Shown piece after piece: positions 52,585 to 63,167 of a stretch of 64,000 bases of DNA. The notes under the pieces are model-generated. The model was not told the origin of the DNA. It was given only the letters and a program-made list of their open reading frames with translations, and ran no database searches. The stretch spans positions 68,164-132,163 of the forward strand of contig JAJYEE010000002.1 of NCBI GenBank assembly GCA_021790335.1. Direction: 5' to 3'. Source of the DNA: Pseudomonadota bacterium (GTDB taxonomy: Bacteria; Pseudomonadota; Gammaproteobacteria; Acidiferrobacterales; UBA6901). Numbering within the stretch: the stretch's first letter is position 1; each line of letters starts with the position of its first letter. Position numbers and translations under genes: made by a program.

Positions 52585-53019
52585 TCAATTTGTCCAGCAC
52601 GCCGATGTGGTACTTTGGCCAACGGAATTTATCGCCGTCTTTTGACCCGTGTTATCCAGCGTGAAACTTGCGCATTCTGTGTCGCCTACTTGAGGGCCTG
52701 TCGGATTCGGGACAGCGGTCAGGCTGTAGGTACTCGGCGTAACCGTCGGATTGATCGTGTAATAGCCCCGGGGGGATGTTGTGGCCAGGGCAGGGCACGC
52801 GGCGTTGTTGTATTGAAAGTACTGCGTGTAGCAACGCTCCAGAAGCTGGGAATCCGTACTGAGCGCTGCGAAGGCATCGGAGCGGCGAGAGGCATACACG
52901 TCTTTTTCATAGGACGGATAGATCATCAATGCAAGGATACCGATGATCGCGACCACGACAAGGAGTTCAATCAGGGTGAACCCTGAAAGACGAGAATTTC
53001 TCGACGGTGTGTTGTTCAT
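52585..53019 (-). CDS. pilE: Type IV pilin PilE-like minor pilin
   Basis: Prepilin motif LSGFTLIELLVVVAIIGILALMIYPSYEKDV. Confidence 0.9.
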   Translation of the reverse strand: MNNTPSRNSRLSGFTLIELLVVVAIIGILALMIYPSYEKDVYASRRSDAFAALSTDSQLLERCYTQYFQYNNAACPALATTSPRGYYTINPTVTPSTYSLTAVPNPTGPQVGDTECASFTLDNTGQKTAINSVGQSTTSACWTN

Positions 53020-53027
53020 GGTTGTCG

Positions 53028-53357
53028 TCACTGCTTGGTGGATTTAGCCGGAGTCACGACCAGCACACGCACGGTCGTTGATGGTTTAGCGAGAGGCCCA
53101 TCGCCAACAAACTCGACCGTCATGCCTGGTGCTAGGCCCCTGAAACCACCCACTCCGCTGTACACGGCTTTCGGGGATACGGGATAGGTCTTCCCGTTTA
53201 TCGTGATCGTGTGGCGGGAATGATTGATCGTCTGGATAGCACCTTTGCCGGCATTACCGGCAGGCACGGCATAAGTCGCCGCCGCCGGGATAGTGCATGC
53301 CAGCTGCAGAAACAGGCCAGCGGCAGCCAGTCCGATGATCTTGTACGTTTTGGTCAT
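53028..53357 (-). CDS. PilY2-like secreted protein
   Basis: Signal peptide MTKTYKIIGLAAAGLFLQLACTIPAAA; AIQTINHSRHTITINGKTYPVSPKAVYSG; sits between pilY1 and pilE. Confidence 0.65.
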   Translation of the reverse strand: MTKTYKIIGLAAAGLFLQLACTIPAAATYAVPAGNAGKGAIQTINHSRHTITINGKTYPVSPKAVYSGVGGFRGLAPGMTVEFVGDGPLAKPSTTVRVLVVTPAKSTKQ

Positions 53358-53388
53358 GTATCGCTCCCGATGATGCCACTTGCGCAAG

Positions 53389-56300
53389 TCAGTATATCTG
53401 CCACCAGGTCCGGTTGACACTGCCACCGCGCTCCTGAACCGACTGAATCTGCCCCGTCGACTTGTTCACCAGCTTGATGTCGTTGCCCGATGGTGCCGAG
53501 ATTATGGCCGGAGCGGCAGCATACCCGGTTCCGAGAGAAAGCCCGACGGGATTCTGGCCGTTGACCTGATCGCTTCCGTTCAGGCTGCCGTCATCATTCA
53601 AGTCCAGCTGAGGCTGCGGGAAGCTGCTGCCGTTGACATAGTCGAGCGCCATCAGCCATGACTGACCGCCCGCCGAACACGTGCTTTGCGCCGGTATGTA
53701 GCTGGTGAACACGATAGTCCCGTTTGCCAGACGCGGATCAGCCACAACGCGTTCTCCGGTGTCGGCGACACTCACGGCGGAACCCAGGTCGATAAACCAA
53801 CCCGGATTCGTGGCCAGGTTCACAGTATTTTTGCTGACCAGCCGCACCGAAAGCGTCTGGGTTGTGCACGGAGGCGGGCTGCCGGACGCACCGGTATCCA
53901 CGCATACGGTAGTCGTCGTGTCGGTGAGCGTCTGTTGGATCAGGTTAGTGCGGGTCGGCACGGTGTACGCACTTCCAGATGTCTCCTCATCCTCGATCCC
54001 GTAGAAGCTCTGTACCTGGGTGTTGCTGATGTCCGGAGTACCCAGCAGCTGTCCGGTCCCGAAAAACACCATCGGGTACAGAACCGTTGGATATTTGGGA
54101 TTGAGCGACACGACCGGCGCCGTAGTGATCGGCTGCGCATTGCCCGACGAATCCTTTGCCTGAAAAAGCAGGGTCACGGTCCAGTTCGCCGGATCTGGAT
54201 CGAGAATGTTGATCTTCCAGAGGTTGCCCTGCAGATCGCCCACATAAACGATATCCGCCGGCGCACCTTCGTCACCTGAGCTGTTCACCACGGTCGCAGA
54301 AGCCAGACCGTTGGGAACGGTGGCCGAACACGGGTCTGGGGTCACAGCCGTACACAGATCGATCGGCTTTCCGTTCGGGGTCACTTCCTGGCCGGTCTGA
54401 GCATTGAGCGCATAGAGATAGTCATCGTTGCTTGCGCTGCTGTTGTACCCGGACCCGAAAAACACCAGAAACGGAATCGCGCTATGTGGGGTACTGATAT
54501 TGGTGTCCGCAATGACCGGGCGACTGAAAGTGTAGCCCAGATCGGGATCGGTGAATTCCCACAGCACGTCGGCCGCGAGCTGTGTCTCGTTAGTTATCCC
54601 TGCAGGATTAGTCACGTCCAGAGCATAGATGCTGTTGCCGCCAGCCCCCAGACCGCCGGCCAGTATCGTGTGCCAGGTACCATTGGCGAACTTCACGTCT
54701 CCGGCAGTCGGTGAGCCGTCGACGAAGAAGCGATGCTGCTGATTGTAAATCGGGTTGGTCAAGTCAATGAGATTGCCGAATACGTCGCTCGGCACAAAGG
54801 CGAATTTCTCCTCGCCGGTTGTGGCATCGAAAGCATGCAGCATGCCGTCGTTGGCGCCGACATAGAGCATCGGTTCGCGGTTCGCGGTGCTCGTCTCGAA
54901 ACTCTGATACGTGGTATCAGTCGTATACGGACCGGATGCCTGCGCCACGTACACCGGGCTGCTGTCCACGATGTCACCAAGCAGGTGCGAGCGGTTGCGG
55001 AACGGTCCGCTGTTCTGCTGTTCCTCGGACTTGTCGCCGCGCAGGTAATTGAGTCGGTCCGGTCCTAGAGTATCGGTCGAGCTGGTCATGAGATCCGACT
55101 GCTGGGCGCTGCTCAGACTGGCCCAGCGGAACGGAATTCCGGACCCGTTGCTGCACAGGCCGCCGGTAGGAAGACAGGTGGCGATCAACCGCGTGGTGTT
55201 CCAACCAGAACCTGAAGCGAGCGTATCGAGATTGCTTTGTGCGCTCCAGATCGGAGTGAGCGTATTCACGGTACCTGCATTGTTGCCGCTGGCGCTGATC
55301 GGATAGGCGATCAGATTTCCGGTCCAATCCTGCCAAGGCGTATCGGAAGTCGTGAACTTCGCCTGGTAGGCAACCGCCCCGGAGTTGAGGCCGGTCGAGT
55401 TGACACCCGCAGAACTCACCGAGTAGGTCCCGGCCTGAATCGCCGTGAGAATGTTCTGCAGATCCACAGTCACCTGCTGGGCGCTCGTTGCTGGGAAATA
55501 GCTGCCGGTGCCACCGGCAATGGCCATCGCGGTCAGCGTATCGGCGGCCTGCGAGTTGAGGACCGGATTCACGCCCGCGCCGACGCCTACGATGTAAGTC
55601 TTGATGCCGGCTTTGTTCAGGGCAGCAAGTTCCGTGATCGTGTCGGTCAGAGCCTGATCGTTCGTGGAATTGAGAGAACCATCGGTATTGAACGTTGCGG
55701 TGACGTTGTAGCCTGCAGCTGCCGCGCTGCCGAGCGGTGGCCAGTTGTTTCCCTTGAGATCCATGGTTGGCAGGCCATCGGTAACGAGAATGACGTAGCG
55801 CTCTGCCGTGCAGCCGTTGCTCGACGATGGCCCCCCGTTGGTGGTGTAGTAGCTGTAGGCCTTCGCCAGCATGCCGGCAATTGGGGACTGGCCCGCCAGC
55901 GCCTTGATCTCCGAGCTGCCGGTGTTATTCGTTTCCGGTGCCAGATAGGGCGTGAATTGGGCGATCATTGTCTGCACCTGCGCAGGCGTGGGGTTCATGC
56001 CGGCGGTGGTCATCGGGACCACCAGATTCCCACTATTGTCGGTCACGCTGGTGTAATAGCCGAATCCGCGCTGCGCATACATGGTCTGCGGCTGATAAGG
56101 GACGAACCCCGCATTCGTCGGTCCGGTCTGTGTCGCACAATAATTGACCTCATTTCCGTAAGTCTCGAGAATATTGCCGCTTTCATAATCGCTGAGCGAG
56201 AAGTTGGGCGGGTAGGGGGTCGCTGGGGTGGGTCCGCCATACACTATGCACACCGGATCGATTTGATTACCACCCGCATACAGCACGTCATTGATGGACG

Positions 56301-57015
56301 GATCGTCGCTGCTGTATTGGACAATCATCCAGGGATCGGTGATGGTCCCGATTACGCCATTGCCTGAATAGAACGCATGGAGGTTTGCGCAGTCCTGCGC
56401 AACCGCACCGGTTCCGGTCTGCTGATAGCAGGGATTGGAAACATACTCGCCGCTGGTCAGTGCGGTCGTGTCGGTCGAAGCGAACTGGAAGCCGCTCGCT
56501 CCGCTCATGTAGTAGACCCAGGTCGTGTACAGACTGAGGCCGCCGGTTTTGTAGTCGAGCAGGCCGAAATCCGTGTCGCCGGCATAGGTGTCTAGGATGG
56601 CCTGAAAGGCCTGCTTGGCCACGTTCAGGCGGCTGGCCGAGTTGTCGCACAGCGTACCGCCGTTATTGACGGTATACGGTGCCTGTCCGCTGGTGATCGT
56701 GGAATTGCACGGCGGCGTGAAGCCGTTTGGTACGAGATAATCGAGCGGAGAACTGGAGGGCTGCAATGCAGTTGAGGAGGTACCCGAACCGGTCATGATA
56801 GCGCCCGACAGATCACCGTCCATGGATTGGGAATTGCCGATAGCTAGCAGCACCTGGGGATGCGCCGGCACGACCATGGTCATCGGAACCTGCGATATCG
56901 ACACCTGCGGAATGGCGCCACCAAAAACAGAACTCCCCAGACCCAGAACACTCGCACCCGCCAATACCCAGATAATGACCCGGGCGAAAGTGAAAGGCTG
57001 GTTTCCTCTGTTCAT
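53389..57015 (-). CDS. pilY1: Type IV pilus tip adhesin PilY1
   Basis: 1208 aa; vWA-like N-terminus, C-terminal propeller NREPMLYVGANDGMLHAFDATTGEEKFAFVPSDVFGNL, Ca-loop-like DLNDDGSLNGSDQ. Confidence 0.92.
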   Translation of the reverse strand: MNRGNQPFTFARVIIWVLAGASVLGLGSSVFGGAIPQVSISQVPMTMVVPAHPQVLLAIGNSQSMDGDLSGAIMTGSGTSSTALQPSSSPLDYLVPNGFTPPCNSTITSGQAPYTVNNGGTLCDNSASRLNVAKQAFQAILDTYAGDTDFGLLDYKTGGLSLYTTWVYYMSGASGFQFASTDTTALTSGEYVSNPCYQQTGTGAVAQDCANLHAFYSGNGVIGTITDPWMIVQYSSDDPSINDVLYAGGNQIDPVCIVYGGPTPATPYPPNFSLSDYESGNILETYGNEVNYCATQTGPTNAGFVPYQPQTMYAQRGFGYYTSVTDNSGNLVVPMTTAGMNPTPAQVQTMIAQFTPYLAPETNNTGSSEIKALAGQSPIAGMLAKAYSYYTTNGGPSSSNGCTAERYVILVTDGLPTMDLKGNNWPPLGSAAAAGYNVTATFNTDGSLNSTNDQALTDTITELAALNKAGIKTYIVGVGAGVNPVLNSQAADTLTAMAIAGGTGSYFPATSAQQVTVDLQNILTAIQAGTYSVSSAGVNSTGLNSGAVAYQAKFTTSDTPWQDWTGNLIAYPISASGNNAGTVNTLTPIWSAQSNLDTLASGSGWNTTRLIATCLPTGGLCSNGSGIPFRWASLSSAQQSDLMTSSTDTLGPDRLNYLRGDKSEEQQNSGPFRNRSHLLGDIVDSSPVYVAQASGPYTTDTTYQSFETSTANREPMLYVGANDGMLHAFDATTGEEKFAFVPSDVFGNLIDLTNPIYNQQHRFFVDGSPTAGDVKFANGTWHTILAGGLGAGGNSIYALDVTNPAGITNETQLAADVLWEFTDPDLGYTFSRPVIADTNISTPHSAIPFLVFFGSGYNSSASNDDYLYALNAQTGQEVTPNGKPIDLCTAVTPDPCSATVPNGLASATVVNSSGDEGAPADIVYVGDLQGNLWKINILDPDPANWTVTLLFQAKDSSGNAQPITTAPVVSLNPKYPTVLYPMVFFGTGQLLGTPDISNTQVQSFYGIEDEETSGSAYTVPTRTNLIQQTLTDTTTTVCVDTGASGSPPPCTTQTLSVRLVSKNTVNLATNPGWFIDLGSAVSVADTGERVVADPRLANGTIVFTSYIPAQSTCSAGGQSWLMALDYVNGSSFPQPQLDLNDDGSLNGSDQVNGQNPVGLSLGTGYAAAPAIISAPSGNDIKLVNKSTGQIQSVQERGGSVNRTWWQIY

Positions 57016-57057
57016 ATGCGCATCCTTTAGTTTAAGGTACGGTCCGAATCTCGAAGA

Positions 57058-57651
57058 CTATCTTCGTATCGTCGCCTGCAACATAACTTGAGTATTGTTG
57101 TCGCCGCCGTAGGCGAGTGTATAGACCCGGAATATCTGCACCGGTGGAACGCCGCTGCTGTACGCGGGTTGCCCCAGAGCACTGCCGGGGCTGGCCACGG
57201 GGGGCATCTGCTCAATGACGAACGTGGGCTGCTGCATCACGTCGGGCAGAGGCGAACCGGTTCCCGGCTGACCCCCGCCGACGGTAAGCACGCTACCCGC
57301 GTTGGCCCAGTTGAGGGTGCTGTACAACGGCTCCACGACTGTTGTGTTCGTCGGATCGTAGGTATACAGACCGCCAGTGTCCAAAAGAAAATTGGTCCAC
57401 TGTGCCGCCAGCAGATCCGCCTGCGCAAGACGCAGCGTGTATTCCGCCGACTGTAAGGCAATATTGGCGTCGCGCTGGTTCCCGGTCATCCGCTCCTCAA
57501 GTGCTGTACTCTGGGCTGCTGTCAGTCCGATGATAGTCATCACCAAAAGCAGGATCAGGACTACGACCAGGACCATGCCTCTCTGATTGTTCGGCGGGCT
57601 CGGCTGACCGTTGGATGGTTTGCTGCTCATAACGATCTCCGCTTGGCTCAT
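57058..57651 (-). CDS. pilX: Type IV pilus assembly protein PilX
   Basis: QRGMVLVVVLILLLVMTIIGLTAAQSTALEERMTGNQRDANIALQSAE. Confidence 0.9.
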   Translation of the reverse strand: MSQAEIVMSSKPSNGQPSPPNNQRGMVLVVVLILLLVMTIIGLTAAQSTALEERMTGNQRDANIALQSAEYTLRLAQADLLAAQWTNFLLDTGGLYTYDPTNTTVVEPLYSTLNWANAGSVLTVGGGQPGTGSPLPDVMQQPTFVIEQMPPVASPGSALGQPAYSSGVPPVQIFRVYTLAYGGDNNTQVMLQATIRR

Positions 57652-58805
57652 GGCAGACGATTGCGCAGGGCTATGCTCGTAGTAAATACCCGCCGCAGAC
57701 GTGTGTCGCGCGGGACCTGCACTGTCAATCCAAGCAAGTCAAAAGTCTGGGGGGTAGGCGGGATCTGCGCCTCGCCCGCATTGCTTTGCAGCAACAGCGC
57801 GATGCTCGCACTGAGCACCTTGGTCCAGTCCGTGACTTGGTCTGCTGTGACATAAACGTTTGGCGTCCCGTTGCCAGTGGTATCCTCGCCGTAGAGGATC
57901 TGCATGTTTTCGACATTGGCAACGAGCTCTTCCGGAGTCAGCGTCAATGTGCCGGGACTGCTGATCGTACTGAGGTCCGCCCTGAACAATGCAGGCTGGC
58001 CGTCCACGCCGAGGCCGATGTAGTAGATCATCATATCCGGCACCACGAGCTCTGCACCCGGCCCGTACTGGGGGCCCAGCACATGTGTGGTGTTTCCTGG
58101 AGTGCCAGCTCCACTGTTGTGCACCACGGTGTACCCGTTCGTGTTCGTGATCTGGAACAGGGTCGCTTTGACGCAGTCGGTGATGATGCCGATCTGTCCA
58201 GGCTGGACAAATGAAAGCGGAGTCGAAACATAGAACTTGAAGTTGGCCGCTTGCGTCGAGGGAACCTGAGTGACATTCTCAGGAGTGGAGTCTGCATAGC
58301 GCAATACCAGAAAATCGCTGCCCTGAAGCGGCTCACCGACGCCGTTTGTGGTGAATGGCACTTCACTGCTGCTGAGTGCTGGAACGTTCGGGTCTGATTC
58401 GGCATCGAAGGACCCAGTCGTGGCAGCAGCAAGTGTGGCCGGCAACACATAGGTGGCGCTCGGTCCGGTGTTGGTTGCCTCGTAACCAGTAATACCTTCG
58501 GCAAAATCATAGATGTAATCGTTCGTGGCCACATTCAGGATGCTATTGAGCTGTGTGTCCTCCGCGCAGCCCATGTAACCAGCCATGCGCACGTCGTGCT
58601 GAAGAAAACTCAATGCAAAGCGCCCGTCTTCCTGGATCTGGGCGACAGCTTTGTTGCTGCTGTAGATGCCGCGATTGGCAATGAAAACAGCCAGCACTGC
58701 ACCCAACAGGATCAGACCAACGGTGACCGCCACCATCAGCTCTACCAGCGAAAACCCCTGCTGACGGTCGTGCCTGATAGGCCGTTGCGGCGACGCAATC
58801 TTCAT
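57648..58805 (-). CDS. pilW: Type IV pilus assembly protein PilW
   Basis: QQGFSLVELMVAVTVGLILLGAVLAVFIANRGIYSSNKAVAQIQEDGRFALSFLQHDVRMAGYMGC. Confidence 0.92.
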   Translation of the reverse strand: MKIASPQRPIRHDRQQGFSLVELMVAVTVGLILLGAVLAVFIANRGIYSSNKAVAQIQEDGRFALSFLQHDVRMAGYMGCAEDTQLNSILNVATNDYIYDFAEGITGYEATNTGPSATYVLPATLAAATTGSFDAESDPNVPALSSSEVPFTTNGVGEPLQGSDFLVLRYADSTPENVTQVPSTQAANFKFYVSTPLSFVQPGQIGIITDCVKATLFQITNTNGYTVVHNSGAGTPGNTTHVLGPQYGPGAELVVPDMMIYYIGLGVDGQPALFRADLSTISSPGTLTLTPEELVANVENMQILYGEDTTGNGTPNVYVTADQVTDWTKVLSASIALLLQSNAGEAQIPPTPQTFDLLGLTVQVPRDTRLRRVFTTSIALRNRLP

Positions 58806-59290
58806 AACGCTGATTCCACGCTCAAATTGTAGGTTGGCGTGCCCAGCAGCAGGCTGTTTTGGGCACGCAAGTCATTCCAACTGATGGCCACAGTGACGGT
58901 GGTCGTCCCGTTGGCAACGATTGTTTTGATCGTGCCGACGCCGCTGGGCAGCGCCGTCAGGGCCTGTTGCCACTGCAAGAGTGCGGCGTTGGCGGCAGCA
59001 GATCCGCAGACGCTGGATGCAGTTCCGCCTGCACTGAACGTGCTGTCGAAACACCCGTTCACTGCATCACTGCGGTCGGCGCGCATGAGGTCGAGCACCT
59101 GATAGGCAAGATTGTCGGCCTGGGTGCGCATGTACGCGCTGTCATCGGCCTTGAGCGATATGCTCACCAGAGCTGCGATGCCGAGCAGGGCCACCGATAA
59201 GATCAGAAGCGCGATCAGCACCTCGAGCATACTGAACCCCCGGCTGTGCCTGGGCATTTCGTTTTTCGGCATTGGCGTGTTAGGCATCAC
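58802..59290 (-). CDS. pilV: Type IV pilus modification protein PilV
   Basis: RGFSMLEVLIALLILSVALLGIAALVSISLKADDSAYMRTQADNLAYQVLDLMRAD. Confidence 0.9.
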   Translation of the reverse strand: MMPNTPMPKNEMPRHSRGFSMLEVLIALLILSVALLGIAALVSISLKADDSAYMRTQADNLAYQVLDLMRADRSDAVNGCFDSTFSAGGTASSVCGSAAANAALLQWQQALTALPSGVGTIKTIVANGTTTVTVAISWNDLRAQNSLLLGTPTYNLSVESAL

Positions 59291-59302
59291 TGTACTTTCT
59301 TG

Positions 59303-59881
59303 TCAGGGGCAGGTGAGAGAAGTGGTGCCATCGATCCGGTAGCCCGGGGTCTGGCCCGCCTCAATGCTTCCGGTGGGGAGCAGATCCAGCGTTCTTGCCA
59401 TGGTTGATCCACGTGCATCACAGAGCACGAAATAAAAATCGCTGGCGGAACCGGTGCCACTCAGCAGCCCGCTTGAAGAGAAGGAATAGCTGTTCACCAA
59501 GCTGCCAGAGGGTTGTGAATGGCTGGTCAGGGTATTGCCTCCGGACAGAGCAGGGAAGACGCGTACCGCCTGCGGATTGCCACCAGGCGGATTTGGCGGC
59601 GTGCTGAACACAATCCAGCCGTCCGCCCAATTCGTGTCGGTACAACTCATGCTGGTACCGGCGCAAACGGTGACGGTCGAACTTCCACCTTCCTTGACAG
59701 CAGTGCTCCGGGCAAGACTGAGCGCTTCCACCAGCGCGTTGATCTGTGCGACTTGCCGGTTGTTTTGAATCGCCGTTTCGAAATTGGGTACTGCTATCGT
59801 AGCGAGGATTGCCGCTACGCTCAGTGTGACGACCAATTCAATTAGCGTGAAACCGCGCACACAGACCTTCCTCATAATCAC
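59303..59881 (-). CDS. fimT: Type IV pilus pseudopilin FimT/GspH family
   Basis: VRGFTLIELVVTLSVAAILATIAVPNFETAIQNNRQVAQINALVEALSLARSTAVKEG. Confidence 0.9.
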   Translation of the reverse strand: MIMRKVCVRGFTLIELVVTLSVAAILATIAVPNFETAIQNNRQVAQINALVEALSLARSTAVKEGGSSTVTVCAGTSMSCTDTNWADGWIVFSTPPNPPGGNPQAVRVFPALSGGNTLTSHSQPSGSLVNSYSFSSSGLLSGTGSASDFYFVLCDARGSTMARTLDLLPTGSIEAGQTPGYRIDGTTSLTCP

Positions 59882-60079
59882 GTTATATATGTGTATTATA
59901 AATACTTATCGGTATTGAATCCGGAATTTCATAGATTTTAGCCAACCTCCGGAACAAAAAGGGCGATGCGGATTACCGGTCACGGAAAACAGACAATCGG
60001 CTTGATTGCCAGCCCAGCTCCGCTTACGCTCCATTAAAACAGTATAGACTCTGGCTGTGCCATGCAGAGGTGAGACGCC

Positions 60080-60110
60080 AAAAAGACCCCGCTTCCTGGG
60101 GGCGGTTTTT
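60080..60110. terminator. Candidate bidirectional terminator
   Basis: aaaaagaccccgcttcctgggggcggttttt. Confidence 0.4.
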
Positions 60111-60369
60111 CCGTTGATCGATAATTAGTCCACTTTGTATTCAATTAGATATGATCTGTTTCTCGACACATAATAACGATCACTGCTGTCCAAAATAACC
60201 CCGACTGCGTATCCGGTGCCCCGATTTTTCCGCGGTTTTGGATAGGGCGGGTCCCGTTTTCATGTTTCTGTCCCCGTTACTATTTTCCCGCCTCTACAAG
60301 AGGCACGGACAGTCCGGTCCGGCATAATTGCCGCCCCCCAGTCGTAACCAAACCAGGCCGTTATTGATC

Positions 60370-60585
60370 CGCGAGCGCGTGTGTGGGCGCCGCGCGCAAG
60401 CTCGGCATCTCGGCCAAGTCCTTGGCCAACGGGGTTCGCCCAGATCGCGATGGCCCCGCTCAGTAATGCCAAGCGCCGGCTGGTCGGCGAGACCGAGGCG
60501 GAGAACTCGCACCTGTTCGCCGAGAACGCCACGCCGCGCATGGAGCGTGATGTGTTAAAAAAACCACGGCGTTCTTCAGGCTGGG
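60370..60585 (+). mobile_element. IS3-family transposase orfA remnant (degenerate)
   Basis: AARKLGISAKSLAN then, after a frameshift, ETEAENSHLFAENATPRMERDVLKKPRRSS, resembling the leucine-zipper/LRMERDVLKKA region of IS3 orfA. Confidence 0.7.
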
Positions 60586-61138
60586 AACAATTACTTTGCC
60601 ACATTAATGATCGTGGATCGGCTCTCTGGGAATGTTCGGTTCTTTAGTGCATAGCGTGGAACTTTAGTGTTTTGCGTGGTTGACCACAGGCCTAAATGAA
60701 TTACAATTCCATCCTTCTTCATTATTTAACATAATATACATTATGCGAAGTACTGGATATCCATGCAAGGATACCAGGGCGACCCCGATAGCCCTCGCGG
60801 GAAATCGAAACGCAATCAGCCAGGGCTTGGGCTTGCAAGCACGCTCGCGCAGCCAGACCGTACAACAAAAGTAGCGACCATCCACTTGGTAGTCGCGCTC
60901 GAGCGAGCTCTGGCAACGGCTGGTCGATGCCGAGGCTACAACGTCGCGCTATACACGCTCGTTAAGGTAGGATATGCACAACGACGTGCTCAGGCCTGTT
61001 GATGGAACAAAGCCGCATTACGGTTATTGCAGCCATCGCAGTTGAGCGTACCAGTGGAAGCGCGCCCTTCTCTCCTCGGTGTTTTCCAGAGTGTAGTCAG
61101 GCACCGGGATCCAAAAAATCGATTTTTCACCATCCTTC

Positions 61139-61513
61139 ATGTTACGACTGACTGAAGTGCGGCTCGGCCTCGATCATCACGAGACCGAGATCAAGGCTGC
61201 AATCCTGCGTACCCTCGGCATAGCCGAACACGATCTGCTGGGTTTTCGTGTGTTCCGGCGGGGCCACGATGCACGCAAGACCAGCGAAGTCGTGTTTGTT
61301 TACACCATCGATGTCGAGGTGCGCGATGAGGACAAGCTTCTCCAGCGCCTGCACCGCAATCGTCACGTGATGAAGGCAGCGAATGATCGTCATAGGTTTC
61401 GAGCCGACGCATCGCCTCGACGACACCCGGCGCCGCCGTGTGATAATCCATTCGTGTTTGCATGGAAATCTCACCTGAAGGAGCCGACGATGACGCATCC
61501 TTCACTTAAATGA
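61139..61513 (+). pseudogene. N-terminal fragment of COG2509-type FAD-dependent dehydrogenase
   Basis: MLRLTEVRLGLDHHETEIKAAILRTLGIAEHDLLGFRVFRRGHDARKTSEVVFVYTIDVEV; ORF ends long before a full-length enzyme. Confidence 0.55.
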
Positions 61514-61808
61514 AATGACACATTTTTCCACGAATTTTACGTGCGAATCTGCCGTTTCGCGGCATGCGCTTCATCCAGATTCTTGGACAGGACTTCACCG
61601 CTGTCGAGAGCTAAGGTCGAATCTGGTGTACGGCCCTCGACCAGCATGGGTTGGGGCAGTGGGGATTTCCGCTGAGGATCTGATTGTCGCGGTCTGACAA
61701 AAAAAGCTGTGTATCCTTCTTTTTTGCAACATGCATCAGGAAACAACCGGCCAAGCTTTTTGGGGCATTGAGAAGATCCCGGCTGGCTGGTAGCGCGATG
61801 ATCCCCTG

Positions 61809-63167
61809 CTATCCGGCCTGGGCATTTTGCATCGCCTGCCGCACCTGGGTCCGAGCCGTGTCCTGCAGCTTCATTTCTACGTCCACGACGGCAAACGTTT
61901 CATCAAGAAATTCGATCCAGTGGCGTACCGGCACCGGCGAAGCAGCGGTCACATGCATCATGCAGCCGATATTGGCAGTTGCTATGGCCTGTGGACGTGT
62001 AGCCAGCAGTGTGCCCAGTTTGTGTGTGCGCAAGGACTTCGATAACTTCCCCTGCAGGATCGAATAGGTGCCAGCTGCGCCGCAGCACATGAAGGAATAG
62101 GACACGGGCACCAGCTTGAATCCGGCCCGTCGCAGGAGTTTCTCGGCTACGGAGTTGAGTTTCTGGCTGTGCTGCAGACTGCAGGACGACAAAAACGCGA
62201 TGCGCGGGCCCTGCTGCTGTCTAAGAGACGCATTCTCGTCATTCCTCCAAGCGTCCGTAACGACCTCGGCGATGTCTTTTGTCAGCTCGGAGATGCGCTT
62301 CGCCTTGTCTCGATATCTGGGTTCTTTCTGCAGCAGATGAACATACTCGCGGAAGAATGCGCCACAGCCGCTGGCTGTGAAGACGATCGCCTCAGCACCG
62401 GCCTCGATGTGCGGCCACAAGGCGTCGATATTGCGGCGCATGAATGCGCGCGCCTCGTCCGCTGCCCCCATGTGCTGGCTGACCGCACCGCAGCACCCGT
62501 TCCCGGCCCTGATCAGCCGAATTCCCAGACGATCCAGCACGCGCGCCGCCGCAGCATTGATATCCGGGGCCAATGCCGGTTGCACGCAGCCTTGCCAGAC
62601 AAGCATGCTGCGGGCGTGCGGCCGGTCCGGCCACTCGCCCATCGGCCTGCGCTGCGGCACCCTGGACTGCAGATCGCGAGGCAGAAACCTGCGCAACGCC
62701 TGTCCGATGCGCAATAGTGCCGTGAACCTGCGGCGGTGCGGAACAACGGCACGCAGGGCCAGGCGCACCAGTCTCTCCTTGAACGGACGCGGCGATTCCC
62801 TCTCGACCAGTTCCCTGCCTATGTCGAGCAGGCGTCCGTAGCGGACTCCCTGCGGGCAGCTGGCCTCGCAGGATCGGCAGGTCAGGCAGCGGTCCAGATG
62901 CTGCCGGAGGTTGGCCCCGATCGTGTCATGCTGGAGCGTCTTCAGCGTATAGGCGGGAAGCAAGGAAGCGGCGCTGGGCATCTTGCCTTCGAACATTTGC
63001 TTGATCAGATAGATTCGTCCACGGGGCCCGTCCCATTCATCGTCGAGCAGCCTGAAAGTGGGGCAAATAAATGTACACTGTCCGCATTGCACGCAGGGAC
63101 CGAGGAGCGCCTCCGCTTCCCGCGCCATATCGGTGCCACGGTAATTTTCGGCCAAATCGACTTTCAT
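61809..63167 (-). CDS. glcF: Glycolate oxidase iron-sulfur subunit
   Basis: CVQCGQCTFICPTFRLL, CLTCRSCEASCPQGVRYG, two CCG-type motifs (GNGCCGAVSQHM, FMCCGAAGTYSI); start MKVDLAENYRG. Confidence 0.92.
   Translation of the reverse strand: MKVDLAENYRGTDMAREAEALLGPCVQCGQCTFICPTFRLLDDEWDGPRGRIYLIKQMFEGKMPSAASLLPAYTLKTLQHDTIGANLRQHLDRCLTCRSCEASCPQGVRYGRLLDIGRELVERESPRPFKERLVRLALRAVVPHRRRFTALLRIGQALRRFLPRDLQSRVPQRRPMGEWPDRPHARSMLVWQGCVQPALAPDINAAAARVLDRLGIRLIRAGNGCCGAVSQHMGAADEARAFMRRNIDALWPHIEAGAEAIVFTASGCGAFFREYVHLLQKEPRYRDKAKRISELTKDIAEVVTDAWRNDENASLRQQQGPRIAFLSSCSLQHSQKLNSVAEKLLRRAGFKLVPVSYSFMCCGAAGTYSILQGKLSKSLRTHKLGTLLATRPQAIATANIGCMMHVTAASPVPVRHWIEFLDETFAVVDVEMKLQDTARTQVRQAMQNAQAG

Noticed and set aside
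52332-52622. 96-aa minus-strand ORF downstream of pilE, with ctggggtcagcaccaaaatcat reminiscent of REP-associated transposase flanks
   Set aside because: Resemblance too weak and ORF overlaps pilE; not reported as a feature.
55237-56367. 376-aa plus-strand ORF
   Set aside because: Antisense to pilY1; no domain signature.
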